Source of the DNA: Vibrio sp. 14G-20
GTDB lineage: Bacteria > Pseudomonadota > Gammaproteobacteria > Enterobacterales > Vibrionaceae
DNA: 64,000 bases
Direction of reading: 5' to 3'
Assembly: GCF_026241515.1 (NCBI RefSeq)
Contig: NZ_JAPHPW010000004.1
Coordinates: 62,001 to 126,000 of the forward strand
Part shown: in pieces, positions 45,517 through 55,329 of the stretch
How positions within the stretch are numbered: the stretch's first letter is position 1
Layout of the letters: the number at the start of each line of letters is the position of its first letter
Notes under the pieces: model-generated
Databases searched by the model: none
What the model saw: the letters and a program-made list of their open reading frames with translations, nothing else
What the model was told of the DNA's origin: nothing
Made by a program: the position numbers and the translations under genes

Positions 45517-45897
45517 TCAATCAACTAACCAATTAAGCGCAGAGTCGTGGGCTTCGAATGACTTAATCTCACCAGACACAAACCAGCTTCCTACTTTTGA
45601 AGCGAATTCTTGCCAGCTTTTGTCACCATAAATCGCGATTTTGTCTATCTTCGAATTGAGCTCTAATCCCAGTTTGAAATCATCCCAAGCAGCACGTAAC
45701 TCCCAACCCGTTAAGGTGGAGATGTCGACCAGCATCTTGAGTTTAGATGAATCGAGTTCTTCTAGCGTGGTATTTAGAATTGGCATCATTGCTTGATAGT
45801 CATCGTGTGTGAGTTTGCCTTTCGCTTTGAACACAACAATGGTTTCACCGCTAACACGTTCAATTCCAACCGATATTCCGTGACGTTCGATATTCAT
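45517..45897 (-). CDS. SpoIIAA-like/STAS domain protein
   Basis: 126 residues. The sequence FKAKGKLTHDDYQAMMPIL, LKMLVDISTLTGWELRAAWDD and IAIYGDKSWQEFASKVGSWF is characteristic of the SpoIIAA-like (STAS/SEC14-like) family, a lipid- or partner-binding fold. No anti-sigma partner is adjacent. A weak 7-bp hairpin (CTACGGA ... TCCGTAG) follows at about 45482-45509. Confidence 0.85.
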   Translation of the reverse strand: MNIERHGISVGIERVSGETIVVFKAKGKLTHDDYQAMMPILNTTLEELDSSKLKMLVDISTLTGWELRAAWDDFKLGLELNSKIDKIAIYGDKSWQEFASKVGSWFVSGEIKSFEAHDSALNWLVD

Positions 45898-46009
45898 AAC
45901 CTAGCTCTCATAGTGGAAACTAGAATTAGCTTAGAGGATTAAACAACAAAGAGCTGAGAGGTTGGTGTCAAAACGGACAAGCATCCGAACGAGTTTTAGT
46001 TACTGACAT

Positions 46010-46606
46010 TTAACGACGCTTAATCGCAACGACCGAGTAAGTGTGCCAATGCTTCATCCTACCCAACGACGTGAGTGCTTGTTCGTCACGCTCATCAAAC
46101 CGAACCATCTCGAAATCGTTGAACAAGCTGAGTACTTTGGCTTTCGTTAACGGTGTTGTTGGGGTTCGATAGCCACGAGCCCAACTGTCATCAACGCCCA
46201 TGAAATCACCCGCAAATACGCCACCCACTTCAAGACAGTTTTCAATATTGTGCCAAATCTCGTCAAAACAGGTTGGGGCAGCAAAAAACAGACTAGAATT
46301 AGCGATCACTACACCAGATTTCGGGTAATCATAGTTTTCAAATCCACTTTCAGATATCTCGACCAAAGATTTGCGACCAAAACGATCCCGACATAGTGCA
46401 ATGGCATCAGGATTAACGTCGAACCCATACACTTGATACGCCTGCTGTTCTAAAAAGGCGATATCACTACCTGTTCCACATCCACAATCAATCGCAACAT
46501 TTAAGCCTGACTCATTCAGTTTAATTGCGTACTCAGTTCTCTTTAAATGAGGTTTGCTTAGTGCCTTTTGGTAATACTGACGCCAGATCTCAGAGTGATC
46601 ATCCAT
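46010..46606 (-). CDS. Class I SAM-dependent methyltransferase
   Basis: 198 residues. SAM motif I is VAIDCGCGTGSDIAFL (about 35-50) and motif II DVNPDAIALC; GVVIANSSLFF is motif III-like. Resembles TehB/UbiE-type small-molecule methylases. Its start overlaps the HAD gene stop by 8 bases. Substrate unknown. Confidence 0.87.
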   Translation of the reverse strand: MDDHSEIWRQYYQKALSKPHLKRTEYAIKLNESGLNVAIDCGCGTGSDIAFLEQQAYQVYGFDVNPDAIALCRDRFGRKSLVEISESGFENYDYPKSGVVIANSSLFFAAPTCFDEIWHNIENCLEVGGVFAGDFMGVDDSWARGYRTPTTPLTKAKVLSLFNDFEMVRFDERDEQALTSLGRMKHWHTYSVVAIKRR

Positions 46607-47123
46607 GGTACTTCTCCAATAGTTCGCTTAGGCTTTGAACTTGTACGATATTCGGATGCCCTGACTTAAGAGCAGTGCCTTCTGTGTTCAACCACACTGC
46701 TTTCAAACCCGCTTCAAGTGCTGGGTAAATATCTTTGTCTAAGGTGTCACCTACCATGGTGATATCTTGTGGTGCAACACCGAGTTTGGTAATGATGGCA
46801 GGATAAAAGCCCGAATCGAACTTAGAAAAACCAATGCTCGCCTTACAAAAGTAACCCAAGATATATTTAGACAGGCCAACACGCTCAAATGCTCGAATGA
46901 TGTCGTCTTCACTAGAATCACCAGCATTGGTGGCAACATAGATTTGGTGATTTTGGGAGAGTTCAGCCAGTAATGCGCGAGCACCACTCACTTCTTGTAC
47001 GGTTTCCCAGTCACACATTTTCCCTTGTGCGTCTGGGAAGTCGATCATTAAGGTGTTACCCCAGTCAAATAAGACGGTTTTGGTTAGTTTGGTCGAAACC
47101 GTTGATTTTGTAGCTTTGTTCAT
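46599..47123 (-). CDS. HAD-family hydrolase
   Basis: 174 residues. It starts with a Thr/Ser/Lys-rich stretch then VLFDWGNTLMIDFPD, motif I with Asp, and ends with VGDTLDKDIYPALEAG, motif IV. YVATNAGDSSEDDI holds motif II. Likely phosphatase. Overlap with the methyltransferase suggests one transcript. Confidence 0.85.
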   Translation of the reverse strand: MNKATKSTVSTKLTKTVLFDWGNTLMIDFPDAQGKMCDWETVQEVSGARALLAELSQNHQIYVATNAGDSSEDDIIRAFERVGLSKYILGYFCKASIGFSKFDSGFYPAIITKLGVAPQDITMVGDTLDKDIYPALEAGLKAVWLNTEGTALKSGHPNIVQVQSLSELLEKYHG

Positions 47124-47165
47124 CATGCCTCCTGCATCGATGATGTAGCGAATGTTTCGCCGTAC

Positions 47166-47666
47166 TTATAAGAACTTCTCGATAAGAATCTCATCATAGT
47201 ATTGGCCGCCAAGCTTGGCGTGTTTCTTTGCTATTCCAACAGTTTCAAAGCCCTGTTTGAGGTACACCGCTAATGCGCGTTCGTTACCAGCTAGAACATA
47301 AGCAAAAAGCTTTTCGTAGCCTTTGGTTTTTGCGACTTCGAATGTGTGTTCAAATAACTGCTTTGCGACGCCTTGCCCACGGCTGTTTGCGTCTACATAT
47401 GTTCCAATAATACCGACATGATCAAAGGCTTTCGTATAAGAGGCAAACGGCTCTACGTTTTGAAAACCAAGCAATTGGTTAGTCGTTTGATTGACAGCAA
47501 CACTGAACACGCCACGTTCAGGAAACGACTCAATAAAACCTTTCTCTTCATCCAACGTAAACGTCTGATCTAAGATGGTATAACGCCCTTCGATGATGAT
47601 TGGGTTTAATACATCGATAATACCCTGAGCATCATCTACTGTGACTTGTCTGATTGTTAAGCTCAT
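47166..47666 (-). CDS. GNAT family N-acetyltransferase (PPT-type)
   Basis: 166 residues. GTYVDANSRGQGVAKQLFEHTFE carries the acetyl-CoA loop, and LAGNERALAVYLKQGFETVGI the conserved C-terminal pattern of phosphinothricin/aminoglycoside-like GNATs. Substrate unknown; the sequence is intact. Confidence 0.88.
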   Translation of the reverse strand: MSLTIRQVTVDDAQGIIDVLNPIIIEGRYTILDQTFTLDEEKGFIESFPERGVFSVAVNQTTNQLLGFQNVEPFASYTKAFDHVGIIGTYVDANSRGQGVAKQLFEHTFEVAKTKGYEKLFAYVLAGNERALAVYLKQGFETVGIAKKHAKLGGQYYDEILIEKFL

Positions 47667-47696
47667 ACTTTCTCTACCTTTTTCTTTGGGCAGATT

Positions 47697-48647
47697 CTAG
47701 CTCGATATGCCATCCATTTGATAGGACAGAATGTTATCGAAAGCGATATCAAAGTAGAGTTCGTAGCTATTTTGTTCGACGTAGCCTAAATGCGGTGTCG
47801 CAGTGACGTTTGACAAGGCTAACAGAGGTTCAGTCTCTGACGTAGCGGGCTCTATTTCAAAAACATCAATCGCCGCTCGTTTGCTTGCTACCTTGGTGAG
47901 TTCATTAAATAGGGCTTTTGTCTCGACCAACTCTGCTCGGCTGATATTCACGAACAGTGAGTCTGGCTTCATTAGGCCAAGATCATCAGCAGTAACACAG
48001 CCTCTAGTGGCGTCATTCAAGCGCAGGTGCAAAGAAAGTACATCTACGTTACTGAAAAACGCGTGTTTGTCTTCTGCCGCTTCAAATCCGTCGGCCTGTG
48101 CTTGGTCTCTTGAGGTTTGGCTTCCCCACACCATCACATCCATTCCGAATGCTTTGGCATATTGCGCGATGTAACGTCCGATTTTTCCATAGCCCCAAAT
48201 GCCTAGCTTTAAGTCCTTTAATGTTCTTCCTAAACCAAGTGAGCCTGAATCTTGCCATTGGTTTTGCTTGAGGTTTGAAGAGTAAGTAGGAATATGACGA
48301 GATGCAGCCATGATCAACGCCCAACACAGTTCAGACGGAGCGACAGGTGAACCGCGCCCTTCTAATACTTTCACGCCGAACCGTTCACACATGTGTGGGT
48401 CGATGTGGTTACTGACCTTACCTGTTTGGCTGATTAACTTGAGATTGGGTAACTTGGATAATAACGACTCGGTGATCTCGGTACGTTCGCGGATCAGCAC
48501 AAGCGCCTCAAAATCGTGTAACTTCAGCGCAAGTTCGTCTTCAAGGTAACTTTCTGTGAATACCGTAACCTTGTGCTGTTCTAACTTTTGGTAACACACA
48601 AGGCTTTTTACTACGTTCTGATAATCGTCCAATATTGCAATTTTCAC
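47697..48647 (-). CDS. D-2-hydroxyacid dehydrogenase
   Basis: 316 residues if the GTG at 48647 is the start (AAGGAG six bases upstream, leading straight into KIAILDDYQN). A GLGRTLKDLKLGIWGYGKIGRYI Rossmann region, catalytic Arg/Glu/His positions (SLHLRL, VDVFEIEP, ATPHLGYVE) and length fit D-isomer-specific oxidoreductases. Substrate unknown. Confidence 0.9.
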   Translation of the reverse strand: MKIAILDDYQNVVKSLVCYQKLEQHKVTVFTESYLEDELALKLHDFEALVLIRERTEITESLLSKLPNLKLISQTGKVSNHIDPHMCERFGVKVLEGRGSPVAPSELCWALIMAASRHIPTYSSNLKQNQWQDSGSLGLGRTLKDLKLGIWGYGKIGRYIAQYAKAFGMDVMVWGSQTSRDQAQADGFEAAEDKHAFFSNVDVLSLHLRLNDATRGCVTADDLGLMKPDSLFVNISRAELVETKALFNELTKVASKRAAIDVFEIEPATSETEPLLALSNVTATPHLGYVEQNSYELYFDIAFDNILSYQMDGISS

Positions 48648-48689
48648 TACACACTCCTTGTTGTATTGCTTGACTGCTTTTCGAGATCT

Positions 48690-48730
48690 AAGTGCCACGA
48701 GTTAAGATTCAATTAAACCAATGGGCACTT
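48690..48730 (-). other. attC-like remnant
   Basis: Downstream of the ASCH gene on the minus strand, arms AAGTGCC and GGCACTT enclose TTGAATCTTAACTCGTGGCA, resembling the VCR centre. No complete cores remain; ATACAACAAGGAG just beyond also resembles a left arm. Weak on its own. Confidence 0.38.
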
Positions 48731-48743
48731 TTTAATCTTACTC

Positions 48744-49208
48744 TTATTGATGAACCACTTTGAAACGCTCAAGTACCAACTTCATGTCTTCACTTGGTGA
48801 GATCTTGAGCTCTTCACATTCACGTGAGAAGAAGTTCCAATGCGCTTCCCTCCACCATTCGAGTGTTTTATCGCCCTCACCTTCGGCAGCAGCAAATTCA
48901 GCGGTCACTTGATTGTATGGACACAAGGAAACAGAGGTTATCTCAACAATACAGATAGGTTTGCCATCCCAGTCAGTGACGACTTGCAAATGCCCTACGA
49001 CAGGCATCGCTTCTCCTTCATGACTGTACCAATATTCAAGGCTACAAGACGCCTGTTTTTCACCCTTAAGAATTAACTGAGCGCAGAGGTTAGCGTTGTA
49101 TTCATCAGCACAGTAATAGTCGGCACTAAAAGAGGTATATTGCGAAGCAAAGTCTGCTGGCAATGTGTTTAGGTAGCTATCGAGATAAGCTTTGCTTCTT
49201 GCTTCCAT
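48744..49208 (-). CDS. ASCH domain protein
   Basis: 154 residues. The ASCH fold is seen in GEKQASCSLEYWYSHEGEAMP, GKPICIVEITSVSLCPYNQV and EGEGDKTLEWWREAHWNFF. ASCH proteins may bind RNA or nucleotide derivatives; activity not known. Following DNA holds an attC remnant. Confidence 0.88.
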   Translation of the reverse strand: MEARSKAYLDSYLNTLPADFASQYTSFSADYYCADEYNANLCAQLILKGEKQASCSLEYWYSHEGEAMPVVGHLQVVTDWDGKPICIVEITSVSLCPYNQVTAEFAAAEGEGDKTLEWWREAHWNFFSRECEELKISPSEDMKLVLERFKVVHQ

Positions 49209-49376
49209 GATCTTTCCAAATTCAATATTAGGTTGAGCCGATAAATACTTATAGATTAAGCATCTGGCTGCATTGGGTGTAACCTATCAAGTCAGGTTAT
49301 TGCTGTAAACCGAGTGAATATCAAAATGTGGGTTCGCAAAGAAGAATATCGGTAGGATTTCGAGGCCAGTACAAGA

Positions 49377-49413
49377 AGAGCCAAAAGCACCTTTAGTCTG
49401 TGCTTTTAGCTCT
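49377..49413 (-). terminator. Hairpin after glpQ, probable terminator
   Basis: A 14-bp near-perfect stem (AGAGC-x-AAAAGCAC with GTGCTTTT-x-GCTCT) and 9-base loop, 39 bases past the glpQ stop. The U-tract is short, so termination strength is uncertain. Confidence 0.6.
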
Positions 49414-49451
49414 GAATATCTCGTTAGTAGTCGCTCGTAATTGGCAGGATA

Positions 49452-50517
49452 TTAACGGTTCAAGAAGTCGACCGCTTTGTCTGGGAAGTCAGTAAACACA
49501 CCATCGACTTTGACTTGGTTGTAGAAGACATCCAACATGCCATCAAAGTTATCAGCATAAGCTGGGATTCTTCCCGGGTCGGCACGAAACGTGTACGGGT
49601 GAACATCTAAGCCCGCGTCTTTTGCTGATTTCATTAACGGTTTAATAATGATGTTATCTTTGGTCGATGCATCGTCCACCAACATTGGCTTCCAAGGCCC
49701 GATTCCTTCCGCATAAGTCGCCACTATTTCCATGCCACCAGCTTCAAACATCCAGTCGTAATTGTACGGCGTTGCTTTGTCGCCTTGGTACGTCATGGTT
49801 TCATTCCAATCTGTATAGGCCATCAACTGAACGAGCTTAAGATCCATTTCCATCGCAGGCATGAGTTCTTCATTGATGCGTTGAAGTTCATTGGCGTCAA
49901 AACACTGCAAATACACTTTGTCGTCTTTCGATAAATACCCATATTGATGCAAGGTCGCAAGCACCGCTTTGGATATGTCTTTGCCTTCGTGACGATGGAA
50001 CCAAGGTGCTTTAATCTCTGGATAGATACCCACATCATAACCGAGCGTCTTGTTTAGACCTTGGATCAATTCAATTTCTTCTGCAAATGTAGCGACACGA
50101 AAATCAGACTGCCACATAGGAAAGCGTGCTGGGAATCCAGCCACTCGATTACCTTGGTCATCTAGGTTAAAGCCTTCAGTCACTTTTAATGATTTGATCT
50201 CGGCAAGCGTAAAATCAATCGCGTAATAGCGGCCATCTGCTCGTGCACGGTCTGGAAAGCAGTCAGCAACATCAGTGACGCGATCTAAATAGTGATCATG
50301 CAAAACCACCAATTGGTCATCTTTGGTCATCTTTGGTCATCACTACATCTTGTTCGATATAGTCAGGTTTCATTGCGTAAGCGAGTGCTTTAGCCAGTAA
50401 TGTATGCTCGGGTAAATAACCAGAAGCACCGCGATGCGCAATCACTAAAGGATCGGCGAACGCATTTGCAGATAAGCTAAGTGCTAATAAAGTCAGAGAC
50501 AGTGACGTTGTTTTCAT
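49452..50517 (-). pseudogene. glpQ: Glycerophosphodiester phosphodiesterase GlpQ, frameshifted by a 10-bp duplication
   Basis: Periplasmic enzyme that splits glycerophosphodiesters to glycerol-3-phosphate. A signal peptide (about 1-21) and catalytic [12 protein letters not shown] are intact in frame 1, which stops at MTKDDQR. The rest (from [18 protein letters not shown]) is intact in another frame. At 50315-50341 the 10-bp unit GGTCATCTTT occurs twice in full plus 7 bases. Deleting one unit joins the frames exactly and gives about 351 residues, the expected length. Not functional as read, but a single slippage event could restore it. Confidence 0.9.
50315..50341. repeat. 10-bp tandem repeat causing the glpQ frameshift
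   Basis: GGTCATCTTT repeated 2.7 times on the plus strand. Loss of one copy restores the glpQ reading frame, so the tract could act as an on/off switch or may be a recent slippage mutation. Confidence 0.92.
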
Positions 50518-50595
50518 TATTGTTTCCCTTGATAAAACAGAAGCAGGATATACCTGCCTCTGTTGTTATTAGTATGGTGTGGTTCAGTTAATAAA

Positions 50596-51969
50596 CTACT
50601 GAGTTAGCGCTTCTTTCTCTCGTTCGAGATCTTTTTGTTTATGGTGCGCACGCTCACCGAGGAAGGCGTAAAGCAGACAAATTATTGAAGCAACACAAGC
50701 TCCGACCAAAATCATGAAGCCGCCATCCCAGCCGTAATGGTCAACCATGAAACCAAGCACGGCATTGGCAGCAACTGCCCCGCCTAGGTAACCAAACAAA
50801 CCGGTTAAGCCAGCTGCTGTTCCCGCCGCTTTCTTTGGTGCAAGTTCAAGTGCATACAAGCCGATTAGCATTACTGGACCATAAATAAGGAAGCCAATCG
50901 CAATCAGTGCCAACATATCAACCGTTGGGTTACCCGCTGGATTCAACCAGTACACCAACACTGCGACAGTTACGAGAACCATAAACAGGATCCCTGCTGG
51001 AGCGCGTCGACCTTTGAACAACTTATCTGAAATCAAACCACACAATAACGTGCCAGGAATACCTGCCCACTCATACAGGAAGTAAGCCCAAGACGATTTA
51101 TCTACAGAGAAGTCTTTCGCTTCTTTTAAGTAAACTGGAGCCCAATCGAGTACGCCATAGCGGATAAGATAAACAAACGCATTGGCAATCGCGATTGACC
51201 ACAATAACTTGTTAGAGAAAACATACTTAAAGAAGATCTCTTTCGCCGTCATTTCTTTCTCATGAGACGTATCGTAGTCGTCTGGGTAATCGTCTTTGTG
51301 TTCTTCAATCGGTGGTAAGCCACAAGATTGAGGTGTATCTCTTACGGTGAACCAAACAAAAATAGCAACGAGAGTGGCAAAAAATGCAGGAACATAAAAA
51401 GCGGTTCGCCAGTCGTCATTAAAAGCCCAAAGACCCAATAAGAACATCGGGCCAATCAAGCCGCCACCCACGTTGTGAGCAACGTTCCATACCGATACGA
51501 TCTCGCCACGCTCTTTGCGTGACCACCAGTGAACCATGGTTCGCCCACAAGCTGGCCAGCCCATGCCCTGAAACCAACCATTCAAGAACAGCAGGATAAA
51601 CATCGCAGTGATGCTGCCTGTCGCCCATGGCATGAAGCCGAAGCAGAACATGACCAATGCCGACATTAACAAGCCGCCACTGAGAAAATAACGAGGATTT
51701 GAGCGATCAGAAACACTGCCCATTAAAAACTTAGATAAACCGTAAGCGATGGATACTGCGGCTAAAGCAATCCCTAGCTCTCCTCGACTGTACCCTTGCT
51801 CAATCAGGTATGGCATCGCCAAACTGAAGTTTTTGCGAACTAAGTAATAACCCGCATAGCCAACAAAGATGCCGAGAAAAAGCTGCCATCGTAATCGTGT
51901 GTAGGTGCTATCGATCTTATCGGTAGATAAGCGATCGATATGCGCCATAGGTTTGAATATTCCAAACAT
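50596..51969 (-). CDS. glpT: Glycerol-3-phosphate transporter GlpT (MFS antiporter)
   Basis: 457 residues with 12 TM helices. It matches E. coli GlpT closely in recalled sequence: [50 protein letters not shown] and [13 protein letters not shown]. It exchanges glycerol-3-phosphate for phosphate. glpQ follows it 78 bases downstream. Candidate GlpR boxes lie upstream. The sequence is intact. Confidence 0.95.
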   Translation of the reverse strand: MFGIFKPMAHIDRLSTDKIDSTYTRLRWQLFLGIFVGYAGYYLVRKNFSLAMPYLIEQGYSRGELGIALAAVSIAYGLSKFLMGSVSDRSNPRYFLSGGLLMSALVMFCFGFMPWATGSITAMFILLFLNGWFQGMGWPACGRTMVHWWSRKERGEIVSVWNVAHNVGGGLIGPMFLLGLWAFNDDWRTAFYVPAFFATLVAIFVWFTVRDTPQSCGLPPIEEHKDDYPDDYDTSHEKEMTAKEIFFKYVFSNKLLWSIAIANAFVYLIRYGVLDWAPVYLKEAKDFSVDKSSWAYFLYEWAGIPGTLLCGLISDKLFKGRRAPAGILFMVLVTVAVLVYWLNPAGNPTVDMLALIAIGFLIYGPVMLIGLYALELAPKKAAGTAAGLTGLFGYLGGAVAANAVLGFMVDHYGWDGGFMILVGACVASIICLLYAFLGERAHHKQKDLEREKEALTQ

Positions 51970-52004
51970 AGGAACCTCATAATTATTGGGCGAAGGAAGA
52001 ATAA

Positions 52005-52014
52005 AATGCTCGAA
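52005..52014 (-). promoter_or_regulatory. Candidate GlpR operator half-site
   Basis: AATGCTCGAA matches the E. coli GlpR half-site consensus WATKYTCGWW at all positions, 36 bases before the glpT start. A weaker related site (CATTCGAAA) lies about 20 bases further upstream. Confidence 0.5.
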
Positions 52015-52217
52015 CGAAAAAATTTAGCGCTCATTCGAAATCAAGGGAATTGTATGTGCTTCAGGATTAATTTCTGTGATAGAGGTAGTTATTAACAAAA
52101 AATAACTTTAAATACAGCACATTAGTTTCATTTAATTAGACTGCGCTTCATATTTTCGTTTGTATCTGTTTAATTAAACATCAGAACTTTCGAGTGTGAA
52201 CAGATCCAAAAAGAGCG

Positions 52218-52227
52218 AGCGAACATA
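52218..52227 (-). promoter_or_regulatory. Second candidate GlpR half-site
   Basis: TATGTTCGCT (minus strand) matches WATKYTCGWW at 9 of 10 positions, about 250 bases upstream of glpT. The remaining 51970-52473 region shows no gene. Confidence 0.35.
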
Positions 52228-52357
52228 AATCAACCAACAACAACTTTGTTATTACTGCGAATGCATAGTGAACAACAACAATTTTGGTTGAATCTGTGGA
52301 GTTATGAAGGTGGTTTGGGCTATTGGTTCAAGAAGTTCGCCAAAATCAATGCAAACA

Positions 52358-52387
52358 AAAAGGGTCTAGATTTCTCTAGACCCTTTT
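52358..52387 (-). terminator. Terminator after the DUF3297 gene
   Basis: A perfect 13-bp stem (AAAAGGGTCTAGA), TTTC loop and U-tract on either strand; it lies 87 bases beyond the DUF3297 stop. Confidence 0.88.
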
Positions 52388-52473
52388 AGGTAATAACGCT
52401 TGGTGGCTTTATGTTGGCAAATTAGACAAACAATAGCTAATTACTCGAAGTATTAGCTAACCACACGAAGTGA

Positions 52474-52728
52474 TTATGCGTCGATGTAAAAAGCTTCTAC
52501 AGTGCCTTTTAGAGTAATAAGCATTGGCTGACCAAAACGATCTAACGCTTTTGGAGAAGGGATCTTAACCCAACCTTCGCTGATGCAGTATTCTTCAACA
52601 TCAGTACGCTCTTTACCATTTAGACGAATGCCGATTGGGTATTCGAAACACTCAGCAACGTGGTGTGGGCTGCGTGGGTTACCTGCAAGATGATCTGGTA
52701 AAGCTGGTCTTGAATTAGTATCGCTCAT
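52474..52728 (-). CDS. DUF3297 family protein
   Basis: 84 residues, Met at 52728 (MSDTNSRPALPDHLAGNPRS); a second in-frame Met lies two codons upstream. NPRSPHHVAECFEYPIGIRL and NGKERTDVEEYCISEGWVK are the family signature. Small soluble conserved protein of unknown function with its own terminator. Confidence 0.9.
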   Translation of the reverse strand: MSDTNSRPALPDHLAGNPRSPHHVAECFEYPIGIRLNGKERTDVEEYCISEGWVKIPSPKALDRFGQPMLITLKGTVEAFYIDA

Positions 52729-52942
52729 GTTCATTACCTGTATGTACGTAAATAAAAAAAGTGCGTCATTCTAGTCAATATAGGCTTTGTGCTCAACAAC
52801 TGCTGTCATAAATCGTATTGATAGTTTTAATCAGCGCCTAGTTGTTTGATTTAAAGGCGGTAGTTGCAGCATTTCAAAACAAAACTTTCACAGATTTCAA
52901 CATTTCTAGCGAAGCTAAGAATGATTACCCTAATATAAACAA

Positions 52943-52969
52943 AGCACCCAGCCTGTTGGACTGAGTGCT
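52943..52969 (-). terminator. Terminator of the TonB-receptor gene
   Basis: A 9-bp stem (AGCACTCAG paired with CTGGGTGCT, one wobble) with 9-base loop and TTGTTT tail on the minus strand, 34 bases beyond the receptor stop. Confidence 0.72.
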
Positions 52970-53002
52970 CATAAACGAGTAATCACTGATTATAAAGTTA
53001 CG

Positions 53003-55219
53003 TTACCAGTCATAAGTTACGCTCGCAATCACGTTACGGCGATCACCGTAAAAGCAGTAGTAATCACACGTCGCGACGTACTCTTTGTCTGCTAAGTTCT
53101 TCGCTGCAACTTGGAACTTATAATCTTCAATACGGTAGCTCAATGTTGCGTCAAACAAGGTGTAAGAAGACACTTTGTTTGTCTCGGTATTATCAGCGTA
53201 AGAATCACCAACATAACGAGCACCCGCACCAATAGTTAAGCCATCTAGTGGACCATTTAAGAAACGGTAGTTTGCCCAAACTGAAGCCAATTGGTCAGCA
53301 ATTTGTGACGGCGTATTGCCTACATTACTGCTTGTCGCATCTTCAGTTATTTCAGAATCGATGAATGAGACGTTACCAATCAAGGTTAATGCTTCAGTTA
53401 CGTTTGCGACAGCTTCTAACTCAAGGCCGCGGTTACGAACTTCGCCAATTTGTGTTAGCTGACCTGCAACCTGACGCGCTAAGTTTTCTTTCGAGACTTC
53501 AAACGCTGCAATGTTGAAATAACCGTCGAAGCTACGCGGTTGGTATTTCAAGCCCACTTCGTATTGCTCGCCACGTTCTGGTTTCGCCGGGTCACCATTT
53601 TGATCAAGTTGAATGATTGGGTTAAACGACTGAGCATAGCTCGCATAAGGTGTAAAGCCACTATCCATCAGGTAAGCAACACCGAAGTTGGTTGTCCACT
53701 CTTCGTTATTGACCTTAGTTTTAGCGCCAGTAGTTGTGTTATGTGTCTTGTTTTGGGAATCATCGTAACGAACACCGATTTGTACCGCCCACTTATCCGC
53801 AATCATCATTTGGTCTTGTAAATAAAGGCCTAATTGATTATTTTTCGTTTTAGTGGTTTGACGATCTGATTCATCAAGTGGCGCAAACGTTGTTGGATTC
53901 AACAAAGCTACATTTGTGCTGTATGACGGGTCAAACACGTTAAAGATTGGGTTCGGTATATTTCCTACACCCGGCACAGGCAAAAGACTGTTTCCGTCAC
54001 CAATGATTGGATCAGCAGCGTAATCTTTACTATCAATATCGATGCTCTGGTAATCAATACCAGTCAGCAAGGTGTGCTCGACTGAACCTGTCGTAAATTT
54101 ATGGATCAAACGATTATCGATGTTAAATGCGTCGGATGTTCCTTCTTCAGTCGATGCTTGGCGGATAATAGAAGAACGTGTTGGATCGTAAGGTGCTAGA
54201 GCCGTATCACCAACATACTGCGAGTAATACATTTGACGTAAGTTAATGTCCATTTGGCTGTAGCGTGCGTTTTGCATGAAATAAGTACGATCATTGAAAT
54301 GATGTTCAAATTCGTAGCCTAATGAGATTTGTTCACGCTCAAACGTTTCCCAATCCGTATTACCTAACGCAGTGCTGTCACTAATAGTGCCATTTGGATT
54401 CGACGTTAACGTTCCTTCCATTGGTAGGAACTGCAGGTACGGGTCGGAATCATCTTTCTGGTAGCTAGTTAGCAGTGTGATTTTTGTGTCGTCTGTGAAT
54501 TTATAAGCCAGAGAAGGAGCGATAAAAATGCGTTCAGCCTCTACACCATCGACACGGCTGCCATTTTTACGACCAAGTGCTTGCAAGCGAAACGCCATTT
54601 TATCGTTAACTTCAGAGTTCACATCTAAACTAATTTGCTTGCGATCATCAGTACCGTATTCGATAGCAAACTGACCCGAGCCACCATCAAACTGTGGACG
54701 CTTACTGATTACGTTAATAACACCACCCGGAGGGGTTTGACCGTATAGCGCTGATCCTGGACCACGCAAGATTTCTACTCGTTCCAAGCCAAACGGGTCG
54801 ATTTGCCAGCTGTAAAAACCCGATGAATACAAACGCGTACCATCTTGATACAAACCACTGTTAGCTTGCTTAAAGCCACGGATAACAAACCAATCTTGCT
54901 TATTATCTTCACCGAAGTAGTTCGCTTGAATACTCGGCGTGTACTGTAATGCATCTGCAATACTGATTGACGCTCGGTCGTCCATCTGTTCACGAGTCAC
55001 AATCGAGATCGCACGTGGTGTCTCGCCTATCCCAACATCAGTTTTTGTAGCAGTACGACTACTTAATCCAACGTAACTAAAATCTGGACCTATTGAGCTG
55101 TCTTCAAGCTGCTGTCCAATAACAACAACGGTTTCATCTTCGTTGGCCTGAACCATTCCTGACGATACAACTAAAGCGACCGCAAGTGCTGTTGGGGTAC
55201 GCATAAAGTGCCGATTCAT
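53003..55219 (-). CDS. TonB-dependent siderophore receptor
   Basis: 738 residues. A signal peptide (about 1-25) is followed by a TonB-box-like ETVVVIG, a plug domain (ERVEILRGPGSALYGQTPPGG with GGVINVISKRP) and a 22-strand barrel ending in VTYDW. The TDALQYTPS-type plug and YLQDQM strand are typical of FhuE/FoxA-type hydroxamate receptors. Ligand unknown, hydroxamate likely given the FhuBCD-like genes upstream. Strong ribosome binding site (AAGGAG) before the ATG. Confidence 0.9.
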   Translation of the reverse strand: MNRHFMRTPTALAVALVVSSGMVQANEDETVVVIGQQLEDSSIGPDFSYVGLSSRTATKTDVGIGETPRAISIVTREQMDDRASISIADALQYTPSIQANYFGEDNKQDWFVIRGFKQANSGLYQDGTRLYSSGFYSWQIDPFGLERVEILRGPGSALYGQTPPGGVINVISKRPQFDGGSGQFAIEYGTDDRKQISLDVNSEVNDKMAFRLQALGRKNGSRVDGVEAERIFIAPSLAYKFTDDTKITLLTSYQKDDSDPYLQFLPMEGTLTSNPNGTISDSTALGNTDWETFEREQISLGYEFEHHFNDRTYFMQNARYSQMDINLRQMYYSQYVGDTALAPYDPTRSSIIRQASTEEGTSDAFNIDNRLIHKFTTGSVEHTLLTGIDYQSIDIDSKDYAADPIIGDGNSLLPVPGVGNIPNPIFNVFDPSYSTNVALLNPTTFAPLDESDRQTTKTKNNQLGLYLQDQMMIADKWAVQIGVRYDDSQNKTHNTTTGAKTKVNNEEWTTNFGVAYLMDSGFTPYASYAQSFNPIIQLDQNGDPAKPERGEQYEVGLKYQPRSFDGYFNIAAFEVSKENLARQVAGQLTQIGEVRNRGLELEAVANVTEALTLIGNVSFIDSEITEDATSSNVGNTPSQIADQLASVWANYRFLNGPLDGLTIGAGARYVGDSYADNTETNKVSSYTLFDATLSYRIEDYKFQVAAKNLADKEYVATCDYYCFYGDRRNVIASVTYDW

Positions 55220-55329
55220 ATATTTCTCCTTCTATACGGCTATGAACCTATTGCAATAAAACACAAACAATCACTGTGATTTTTATTAATCAATTGTTTG
55301 TATTTGAGCCTGACTCGGCTCTAAAAAAC

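Noticed and set aside
29334..48745. An active superintegron
   Set aside because: No integrase gene is visible, many gaps are far too short for attC sites, and most candidate sites have damaged cores. A relic is the better description.
55296..55323. Terminator between ABC exporter and receptor genes
   Set aside because: A GAGCC/GGCTC hairpin is present, but its T-run lies on the wrong side for the minus-strand transcript, so it is not a convincing terminator.
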